64,000 bases of DNA. Origin: CAYFZO01 sp965223735 (GTDB lineage: Bacteria; Pseudomonadota; Gammaproteobacteria; Poriferisulfidales; Oxydemutatoraceae). The notes below the pieces were generated by a model, which saw nothing but the letters and a program-made list of their open reading frames with translations, had not been told where the DNA came from and did not search any database. Of this stretch, positions 42,640 to 50,700 are shown piece after piece. The position numbers and the translations under genes are program-made. Numbering within the stretch: the stretch's first letter is position 1; each line of letters starts with the position of its first letter. The stretch is taken from contig OZ245010.1 in the NCBI GenBank assembly GCA_965223735.1, positions 496,001-560,000 on the forward strand, in the 5' to 3' direction.

Positions 42640-43632
42640 TTATTCTGAAAACGACTGATTGAGCAGATCGAGGGCGACGTCGCCGGCGCGAAAAGTGCAT
42701 CCGCTCGGCAGATGCGTCACCGCGACTTTGGCGGGACTGAACAACATGGGATCCACCTTGAAAAAGTCATAGCCATAGTCCTTGAACACCTGCGCAAATG
42801 GCCTGCCGTAATCCTTTGAGACACCACTCGGCAGACGTTCGGCCAGTTCGCGCGCGTCGTCGGCCTCACCCTCGACAAACAGTTGCACTTGCCCCGCAAA
42901 CAGAATTGCGTCATTTGTGCGCCCCATCGCCTCGATGAAATCGGCGGCGGGCGGCGCCAACGGCGCGCTTCCCGCGCCATCGACGATGGATTCCAGCGCA
43001 AAGCCCAGTTCATGCGCCTTGTGCAGCGCGACTTCGAGCACGCGCGCGACGACCTGCGTCGAACCCGCGAGGCTTTGCGTCGGTGTCATAATGACCGTGA
43101 CGTGCTCAAGCGCGAGGCCGGAAGACTCGGCGATGTAATCCAGCACTTCGTCCGGCGGCGGCCGATCGACCTCGAGCACCAGCACGCAACTGCCGGCGGC
43201 GCCGTCTCTGTAGCCGAGTTCCTCAAACAACGGCTCTTTACACACCAGCGCGCGCCCCGGCCCGGAACCCAGCGCGTGAAACGTGTCCTTGCCTTCACCG
43301 TGAGACAGTCGCCAACCGGCGTATTGCGAGCCGAGGCAGGCGAGCACCGGGTTGGACGAATGCACGTGCAAGCTTAACGGCCAGTCGGGCGCGACGCCCA
43401 GATGCGTCAGCGAAACCCGGCCGAGCCCGCCGAGGCAGATCTCGGAGATCAGCCGCCCCGCCTCGAGTCCGCCCGGCGTCCTGATACCCGCGTCAATCAA
43501 CAGCGCACCACCCGATGAATGCGACAGCTGTAAACGCAGCGCAGCCCGGTTATCGCACAAAGCCCTGACGTGCGCCTGTACCGAGTTGTTAATACTGACT
43601 TCGGGAAACAGGTAGTTGGACTGTGCGGTCAT
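42640..43632 (-). CDS. mch: Methenyltetrahydromethanopterin cyclohydrolase
   Basis: The 330-residue enzyme interconverts methenyl- and formyl-H4MPT in the formaldehyde oxidation route. Family segments include LQLSHSSGGALLIDAGIRTPGG, GSQYAGWRLSHGEG, ALGSGPGRAL and VTVIMTPTQSLAGSTQVVARVLE. Length agrees with bacterial Mch. Its start overlaps the stop of the preceding ATP-grasp gene by four bases, and the RimK-like gene follows after 22 bases, so it is central in the operon mtdB, ATP-grasp, mch, MptN-like, CitG-like, fae. Confidence 0.95.
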   Translation of the reverse strand: MTAQSNYLFPEVSINNSVQAHVRALCDNRAALRLQLSHSSGGALLIDAGIRTPGGLEAGRLISEICLGGLGRVSLTHLGVAPDWPLSLHVHSSNPVLACLGSQYAGWRLSHGEGKDTFHALGSGPGRALVCKEPLFEELGYRDGAAGSCVLVLEVDRPPPDEVLDYIAESSGLALEHVTVIMTPTQSLAGSTQVVARVLEVALHKAHELGFALESIVDGAGSAPLAPPAADFIEAMGRTNDAILFAGQVQLFVEGEADDARELAERLPSGVSKDYGRPFAQVFKDYGYDFFKVDPMLFSPAKVAVTHLPSGCTFRAGDVALDLLNQSFSE

Positions 43633-44840
43633 ACCCTTGCCTCACCCGCCGCGTTGCCTGCAAAATTCCCTGCAGCACGCGCAATCCATGGCGGCGCGTT
43701 AAGCCGCGCATTCAACGCGCGGATCGAAGCCTGCAGGCGGTCCAGCACATTCGTCGTTGTCGGCGCGGTCGCCGTGAGTGTACACACCGGCTCGCCCGGC
43801 GCCACGCACGTTGCGCCGGGCGGCAAATCACAGGCTTCGACAGGCCAGTCAAAACCTTCCGGAATGGCGAGCGGGCGCGCCGCGTACAGCACGGCGTGCG
43901 CCCGCGGCGGGCACCGGCCCGGCACCTGAAAAAGCCCCGGCAAAGCCCCGGGTGAAGACCCCGGCGGGGACAAGGACGACGATGCGTCGCAAGCGCCGAG
44001 GTGCGCCGAAAACAAATCGCCCTGCCGGTTATCGTGCAACTGCATCGTCGCGCCCGGGCGCGGATTCAGTTCAAGCAGATACAGATCATTTCCGCAGACC
44101 ACGTAATCAGCGTTGTTGACGCCGACCAGGGAAAAGTCCCGTGCAAGCCGTTCGGCATAGTCTTCAGCGCGCGCGCGCAACACGCTGCCGAGCACCGTTC
44201 TGTTCACCGCACCGCCGTAACAAAACGGACGGTCGTCGTTGTGTCGCGACTGCCACTGCGTGCTCCAGCCGATACTCGCAACGGCGGCGCGGCGCGCGAG
44301 AAACAGGTGCGACACCACCGCGCCGGGCAGGTAAGACTGCCGATAAATACCGGTGCTTTCCGACCTGAAACGGATGTGCATCCCGCCGCTTGCACCTGCC
44401 GACTTGAATAACGCCGGCGTCGGCGCGTCGGCGCCTTCGGGCGGATGAGGAATACCCAGACGGCGCAGCCGCTCAGTGAAGCGGCGCCGGTCGCGGCACA
44501 ACGAAAAGACCCCAGCGGCGTTGCCGTACACCGGCGTCCGCGAGAACAACCATTCGATCAGCGCCGGATGCGCGTCAAGCCCCGGCCCGACCACCGTCCC
44601 TGCAAACCGCCGTTTCCGCATCAGGCGCACGCAGGCGCCGCGCACGGCGGCGGCGACCAACCCGTCGCGGGCCGACGGCACGCGCACGGCGCGGCGCGCG
44701 AGCCGGCTCACCTCAGTATCGGCGAATCCGTCAATGGTGCTGACCCTGAACCCGCAGGCCACCGCGGCTTCGGCAAGAAAACGCGCGCTCGCGGCAATGA
44801 TCAGTAATTCAGGCTTCCCGCCCGCCGGCTCATTTACCAT
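43629..44840 (-). CDS. ATP-grasp protein of the H4MPT operon, function unknown
   Basis: The 403-residue protein starts at ATG 44840, inside the last codons of mtdB (11-base overlap), and ends overlapping mch. It has an N-terminal Rossmann-like part (LLIIAASARFLAEAAVACGF), an ATP-grasp core with ALFKSAGASGGMHIRFR and the magnesium-site NDLYLLELNPRPGATMQL, and a C-terminal beta-rich extension (residues 310-403) with a biotin-carboxylase-like PPGATCVAPGEPVCTL. Homologues occur in H4MPT clusters of methylotrophs and their substrates are not known to me. Tight overlap with mtdB and mch argues for a dedicated cofactor-related role. Confidence 0.78.
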   Translation of the reverse strand: MVNEPAGGKPELLIIAASARFLAEAAVACGFRVSTIDGFADTEVSRLARRAVRVPSARDGLVAAAVRGACVRLMRKRRFAGTVVGPGLDAHPALIEWLFSRTPVYGNAAGVFSLCRDRRRFTERLRRLGIPHPPEGADAPTPALFKSAGASGGMHIRFRSESTGIYRQSYLPGAVVSHLFLARRAAVASIGWSTQWQSRHNDDRPFCYGGAVNRTVLGSVLRARAEDYAERLARDFSLVGVNNADYVVCGNDLYLLELNPRPGATMQLHDNRQGDLFSAHLGACDASSSLSPPGSSPGALPGLFQVPGRCPPRAHAVLYAARPLAIPEGFDWPVEACDLPPGATCVAPGEPVCTLTATAPTTTNVLDRLQASIRALNARLNAPPWIARAAGNFAGNAAGEARV

Positions 44841-45738
44841 GCTGCTTGACGTATTCGCGCGCCATGTCACAAGCGTGCTCAAAGTGAAGATATAGCGGCT
44901 TGTCCGTCTCACGCATTCGTTTCAGAAGCCGTTGCTGCGACTGGTACTTGATGTTGCCGATCGCCAGTGCCCCGATGCTGACGGCGCCCGACGGCGAGTA
45001 TTGATTGACGACGCCGTCGTGCTGTACTTCGACGCCGGCGATACCCGACGGCGGTACCGCGTTGACGTCGGCGGCCGCCTTGAGTTTTGAAGCCGCCCCG
45101 ACTTCCTCCTCGCTCATCACCTGAATACCCGCCGCGGCAACCGCGAGCACCACGGCGGCGGTCGGAAGTTCGCGCGCTTTGGTGCCGCTGTCGCCAGCAC
45201 GGATCGCGTCTCCCCGCTTGACCAGCGATGCGCAGCGGTCAACCGCGGCCTGCGCTTTTTCCATCTTGCGGCTCAGCAGGAACACGTCGGCGCCTGCTTC
45301 AGCGGCGAGCACCGCGACCGCCGTCCCGACCGGCCCGGTGCCGCCTATCACCAAAACTTTCGCGCCGGCCGGACCGACACCGTGCACCGCCGCCAGATGC
45401 TTCTCGACCGCCACGATCATGCCCGCCGCCGTCGTGAAAGCGCCGCTGGGATCGGCAAACGCGGAAACTTCAAACGGCGGCACCATGGATTGGCGCGCCG
45501 TCTCGAGCATATCCAGTGCAGTGAACATATCGCGCCCGCCGATGAACAGTCCGGTACGCTTCACGCCCGTCGGCCCCCGTGAAAAAATAGCGTCCTGCAC
45601 CAGCGCCCGGACTTCATCCGCTTCAATGCCGTTGTAGGGAATCACGTGTTCCCAACCGGCATCGATCGCCATGTTCGCGTCAAACGGGCTAAGATTCTTC
45701 TCCGAAGTCAGCATATGCAGAATAAAAGGTTTTTCCAT
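44830..45738 (-). CDS. mtdB: NAD(P)-dependent methylenetetrahydromethanopterin dehydrogenase
   Basis: The 302-residue enzyme oxidises methylene-H4MPT to methenyl-H4MPT. The N-terminal MEKPFILHMLTSEKNLSPFDANMA style is typical of MtdB, and the cofactor loop VLVIGGTGPVGTAVAVLAAEAGADVFLLSRK lies near residue 130. It acts between Fae and Mch. It is the first gene of the minus-strand operon and has its own leader of about 170 bases (45739-45907) downstream of the beta-RFAP synthase gene. Confidence 0.94.
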   Translation of the reverse strand: MEKPFILHMLTSEKNLSPFDANMAIDAGWEHVIPYNGIEADEVRALVQDAIFSRGPTGVKRTGLFIGGRDMFTALDMLETARQSMVPPFEVSAFADPSGAFTTAAGMIVAVEKHLAAVHGVGPAGAKVLVIGGTGPVGTAVAVLAAEAGADVFLLSRKMEKAQAAVDRCASLVKRGDAIRAGDSGTKARELPTAAVVLAVAAAGIQVMSEEEVGAASKLKAAADVNAVPPSGIAGVEVQHDGVVNQYSPSGAVSIGALAIGNIKYQSQQRLLKRMRETDKPLYLHFEHACDMAREYVKQHGK

Positions 45739-45907
45739 TGCCGGTCCTTGAGAATCAAAAAATTAAAGACGACTCCTGCGCGAAAGGCGGCATTATAATG
45801 CGATCCCGATCCGGGGGCGGATCCCGTGCCTGCGGCTTGTCCGTCCCGGCCGGCGATGCCGTCGCCCGCCCGTCAAACGGCGATGCAATTCCAAAACACC
45901 GGTAACG

Positions 45908-46876
45908 TCACTCTGAAATGTCGGCGCCCGTACCGTCGATCCCAGCCAGCGACAACCTGACCCCGGTGTCGCCGGCAAGCGCACGCCCGGCCATTCTGAT
46001 CAGCCGGCGGGCGTATTCTTCATCGGGGGCAAACGCAAAACCGGTCGGGCCCCAGGAACTCTGACCGATACCCTTGACGCCGCTCTCGCGCAAATACTCC
46101 AGAACCCGGCCGACTTTCGGGCTGGTGTAGCGTCCCCCCTGCACCGACGCAAAATAATCACCGATGCAATCCTGCAACCGCATTGTCGCGTCGGCGAACG
46201 CCGAAAAATCGCCCTCGGCGACCCCCGGCAGCAGTTCCATCAGCAGCACGCGGCTGAGATAACCCGCGCAACTCGACGAAAATCCCGGCAGCCTGTCGAA
46301 CGCACCGGACTCGGTCGCGCCGTGTACACCGACGGCCGCTTCGTCGATGACAAGCACCGTACACCACGACTTGGGCGGCGCAAACCGGGCGAGCAACGGC
46401 GGCGGATCGTCGCCCGCGCCTTTGCCGCCGTCAATTACAACGCCGCCAAATTCAAATGCGGCGACACCGACGCCGGAGCGCCGCCCCCGACCCATGATAC
46501 GCATGATGTCCCGGCTCGGCAGATCAAGATCGCTCAGATGCGCAAGGCCGTGCGCGACCGCCAACGCGGTCTGCGTTCCGGACCCGAAGCCGCAGTGCTG
46601 CGGGATCATCCGGTGGATTTCAATACGCGCCGGGCGCACGTCTTTTTGTATCTGCAGAAAATGCTCAGCCACTGCGCGCACACGCTCGCCTCCCTCCCCC
46701 GCAACTTCCAGCGTGGACGAGGGACGCATACTCAGTTCCAGGCAAGGCTCGGTGAGCGCCGCGCCGACGCCGCCGAACCGGCGTCCAAGTCCGCCGTGCA
46801 TATCGGCAAACCCAAGATGCAGGCGCGACGGCGCCCTGACCCGGTAAACCCGTCCTGAAAGCCGTTGTGAAGACAT
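45908..46876 (-). CDS. mptG: Beta-ribofuranosylaminobenzene 5'-phosphate (beta-RFAP) synthase
   Basis: The 322-residue GHMP-kinase-like enzyme joins PRPP and p-aminobenzoate with loss of CO2, the first committed step of H4MPT synthesis. The opening VYRVRAPSRLHLGFADMHGG and the glycine-rich PQHCGFGSGTQTALAVAHGL are diagnostic, and GKGAGDDPPPLL and GIGQSSWGPTGFAF follow. It marks an H4MPT producer rather than a mere user of the cofactor. pabB, which feeds its substrate, lies in the same block. An internally deleted IS copy begins 20 bases upstream of its start, so its promoter may lie inside that IS or be altered by it. Confidence 0.93.
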   Translation of the reverse strand: MSSQRLSGRVYRVRAPSRLHLGFADMHGGLGRRFGGVGAALTEPCLELSMRPSSTLEVAGEGGERVRAVAEHFLQIQKDVRPARIEIHRMIPQHCGFGSGTQTALAVAHGLAHLSDLDLPSRDIMRIMGRGRRSGVGVAAFEFGGVVIDGGKGAGDDPPPLLARFAPPKSWCTVLVIDEAAVGVHGATESGAFDRLPGFSSSCAGYLSRVLLMELLPGVAEGDFSAFADATMRLQDCIGDYFASVQGGRYTSPKVGRVLEYLRESGVKGIGQSSWGPTGFAFAPDEEYARRLIRMAGRALAGDTGVRLSLAGIDGTGADISE

Positions 46877-46895
46877 GGCCGCTCGTCAAAGCTCA

Positions 46896-47456
46896 GTGTA
46901 TGAGGCCGGAAACTTACGAGACTCCGGCCTGATTAAAGAGAAAGCCGACATGCGCTCAACACATCGGCTTCCGCCTCAGAAGTTTCCATAACATCGCCTC
47001 TCTAATCTACTGAGTGGAAGGCGCTCATGGAAACCAATGCCCAACAGAAACTTGAAGTCATAAACTGAATTTCCGGCATTCCGGGACAAACACGCCCCCG
47101 ATTGTATTCCAGGGCCACCCCTGACATATTCAGGGTCAGCCACCCAACCCTGTGCCGCCGACGCAAAGCCTGCCGCAACACGGGCTTGAACGCATTGCAT
47201 GACCACGGCGGTATCCCGCACGCCCGCTGCCGGCACTGTGCAGGAGAAATTCATGGGCTATCAGGAAGAGCCCATGACCAATAGCCGGGCATGATGACTT
47301 GCGGGGGTTCAACGATCGCCTGCCGAATCATCCGAGCCATCATGACAACCGGCGTCCGCACCGGAGACTCGACAACCTGACGCCCAGCCAGATACTTGTC
47401 AAACGTCTGCCCCTGATGTCCCATATGATGTCCCATATAGTGGTGGCCTCATACAC
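46896..47456 (+). mobile_element. IS481-like element, copy 1, internally deleted
   Basis: This 561-base remnant is bounded by the same ends as the full copy at 52919-54039 (GTGTATGAGGCC at the left, TGGCCTCATACAC at the right). Both ends and the first part of the transposase match, but most of the transposase is missing: after about 47220 the sequence jumps to its 3' end (CGGCGTCCGCACCGGAGACTC). It also has a 14-base local duplication of TGTCCCATAT near 47418-47438. The in-frame TGA after AAACTTGAAGTCATAAAC is present here as in copy 2. No target duplication is visible. Confidence 0.88.
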
Positions 47457-47726
47457 GTCATTCCCAGTCGCTGTTGTTTCCTGTACAATCGTTGCCCACA
47501 ACTCCCCCTGAAGTGCCAAAGGTGGGGCTCATTTTTTGACAAGGACGGAGTGGATAAGTTGAAATTCACGACTAAAGACAGGTTTGAGAGGCGGCTTTTC
47601 TGGAATCTCAAAAATAACCTGATGCTAATAACCTGATGCTGATGAATGCTGTAGCTCACTTCGCCATGCTTTCTAATACCCCCCCCCCCCCCCCCCCTAC
47701 ATGGTCGTTCGGGACGGGGTGGCGTA
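47457..47726 (+). promoter_or_regulatory. Leader of the cadherin-repeat protein with simple repeats
   Basis: This 270-base segment lies between the IS remnant and the large surface-protein gene. It contains two exact tandem copies of AATAACCTGATGCT (47613-47640) and a run of 19 C residues (47679-47697). Three ATG codons at 47636, 47642 and 47666 share one frame and read into the C run. A TTGACA hexamer occurs near 47536 but without a good partner box. Confidence 0.6.
47679..47697 (+). repeat. Homopolymeric tract of 19 C residues
   Basis: The tract lies 30 bases before the GTG start of the surface protein. In the present length the upstream ATGs (47636, 47642, 47666) read out of frame with the large gene; loss of one C, or gain of two, would join them to it in frame with no intervening stop. 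This is the layout of a slipped-strand phase-variation switch. Homopolymer length is also prone to sequencing error. Confidence 0.9.
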
Positions 47727-50700
47727 GTGCATCGCGGGCGGAGCCCAGGTCGCCATCGCGGGAGTGGGGGTCTGGCCCGCTCCGAAACACCCCGCACCGC
47801 CCTTCGCCGCCGCGCAGCGGCAGGCTTGCTGCTGATGTTCACCGCATTGCCGGTCGTGCCGACCCCGGCACAGGCGCAAACCGATGTCCCCCTGGACTGG
47901 TCACTGAAACCCTCCGGACTTGGCAGGGGCGATACGTTCCGCCTGATGTTCATCACCTCAGGCACTACTTCCGGCGCTTCCGACGAGATCACTTTTTACG
48001 ATAACCATGTCAAGGGCGCCGCCATCAACGGGCATCCTGATATTCGAGAGCACCGGCTTTTATTCAGGGTTCTCGGCAGCACCGACGCCGTCGATGCCCG
48101 CGACCACACCAACACCAATCCCGCTAAAGATGGCAGAGGCGAGCCCATCTACTGGCTGGGCGGCGGCAAGATTGCGGATCACTACGCAGATTTCTATGAC
48201 GGCCTCTGGGCTTCCCGGGAACCCAGGAATGAATTGGGAAGCGTACATAACCCCGACCTCGTATTTACCGGCTCATTCAACAGTGGCGCTAAACATGACC
48301 ACCCTCTGGGCAGTGCCACCCCCAGAGCTGGAGATCCGGATGAAAGCTCCCCGGCGAATAGAAGGGTACTTAGTAAAGAAAATGTTGCTCAAAGCACGAG
48401 GCTGCCCTTCTACGGCATGTCGCCGGTCTTCAGGGTGCAGGCTGTCGTGCCGGATCCGCCGGGAAATGTGAGAGCCGTCAGAGATAGTGAAGGGCTGGTA
48501 ACGGTAACTTGGAGCGCCCCTTACGACGGCGGCGCCGCGATTACGCAGTACCTTGTAACTGTCCTTAGACATCGTACTGGCACCGGTGGCAGACTAGGGC
48601 CAATGACCTTCAAATACACTGTAGCAAATGTGCCTCTTGATTTAGAAGTTTTCGTCGAGGCGCAGGCGGAGAACAGGGTGGGCAACAGCCAGTTTGTCGA
48701 GGTGAACATACCGGCAGGAGTGGTGACCGAAAGCATATCTGGAGATGGTTTGACCTGGACTCTTGCGGGACAGACTGAAGTAGTCCAGGGTGAGGAGTAC
48801 ACTTACACGCTGGCACGTATCCGCGGCGACGTGCCCGAACAGGAAAGGTTCGGGTTCCACAGCAATACACTCGGCACCGATAGATTCAGCGATCGTGACG
48901 ATCCTATGAGCAATTGTGAAGAAAGTGATTATTTTTGTACATACATCTTCTTCAGTCACACGCATGATTATAAAGAGGCTACTGTCGGGAGCATTAATTT
49001 TGGCTACAGCTTATTACGGGCCTTTGGAATACCTATCGGCGGCAGTTATACGGTAAGTGTAAGAGTTGCCGACAATGCGCCTGTGGGAACGACGATCAAC
49101 ATGGGATTGATCGACGGTAACACTCCAAGAACCCCATCCCTGATATTGACAGTGTTGAAGCGCCCCAACATACCCGCCGCCGGCCGACCCATGATCACCG
49201 GCACGGCGGTGGTGGGGCAGACGCTGACCGCCGACATCTCGGCCATTACGGACCGCGATGGTCTGCCGGGGAAGGATGATTTCAGCTATCAGTGGATTGT
49301 GAATGACGGCGACGCCGACAGTGAGGTTTCCGGGGCGACGGACGCCACGTACATGCTCTCCGGGAACGATATCGGCAAGACCGTCAAGGTTCAGGTGAGT
49401 TTCACTGACGACCGCGACAATCAAGAGGTCGTCACCAGTGAGGCGACCGACCCTGTGGACGGTGCCATTGTCTCGATTTCAGAGCCGGAGGGGCAGTTCG
49501 AGGAAGGGCACAGCGGATCAGACAATCAACTTGTTTTCACACTGACACGGACGCACCGTACGGCCATCTTTACAACGGTAAATGTGGAGGTCGCCTGGGA
49601 TCCCCCTGGGGATATGTTTTTTGACGGCATGTCCCCCGAGGAACTGACGGCGACTTTCGCTGCGGGGTCGGACAAGACGGAGTTGGTGGTCCCGATCCAT
49701 GGCGACGAAGTCTGGGATCCGCATACGTCAGTGACTGCGAGTGTGGAGTCGGGGTACGGCTATCTCCCTTCGGAGTCGGACAATTCAGCAGTTAAGACCG
49801 TCAATGACGATGATCTGCCGGAGATGGCGGTGGAGTTGGTGCTGTCGTCGATGGCGGTGGAGGAGGATATCGGCAGTTTCACGGTGCGGGTTGTCGCAAG
49901 GACGGATCGGGATGAGGAGCCGCATAGGGATTTGCCCCTTTCGTTGGTTACGGAAGCAGGCACTGCGGAGAGCCCTTCTGACTATGAGGCAGTCGACAGG
50001 GTGATCACTCTATCCGAGTGGTTCATGCGCGGACAAGACAACTTCTATACTGCCGAGTTTGATCCGCTGCAAGTGCGGGTAACGATTCATGACGACATGG
50101 TTGATGAAAGAGGCAGGGACGAGGAATTCAGTTTGCTTGTGAGCCATGGGGGGGATGTGAACGCTGACGCCGTGAGATTGTTAAACGAGGGACGTTATCG
50201 CGTGTCCATTCTCGATCTCAACGAGGGCCCTGAGATAACCGCTATGAGTTCGTTCGACGCGCTGGAGAATTCAACGGGGGTGTTCACGACCCTGACAGCG
50301 ACGGACGGTGACAACGACCCGCTGACGTGGTCAATTGCCGGCGGCGCGGATGGGGACGCATTCACACTGACCGGGGACGGCAGGTTGTCCTTCACGGATG
50401 CGAAGAACTTCGAGAAGCCGGACGATGCGAATAAGGATAGGATCTACGAGGTGGTTGTGGAGGTCGCCGACGGCTACAGCTCGACGACCCGGCCCATCAC
50501 CGTCAGGCTGAAAGATGTCAACGAGGGCCCTGAGATAACCGGTATGAGTTCGTTCGACGCGCTGGAGAATTCAACGGGGGTGTTCGCGACCCTGACGGCG
50601 ACGGACCCCGAGGGCGACCCGCTGATGTGGTCAATTACCGGCGGCGCGGATAGAGGCGCATTCACGCTGACCGGGGACGGCGGGCTGTCCTTCACGGATG

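Noticed and set aside
47613..47697. CRISPR-like or tandem-repeat array near the adhesin
   Set aside because: There are only two copies of a 14-base repeat and one homopolymer; no spacers, no regular repeats and no cas genes.
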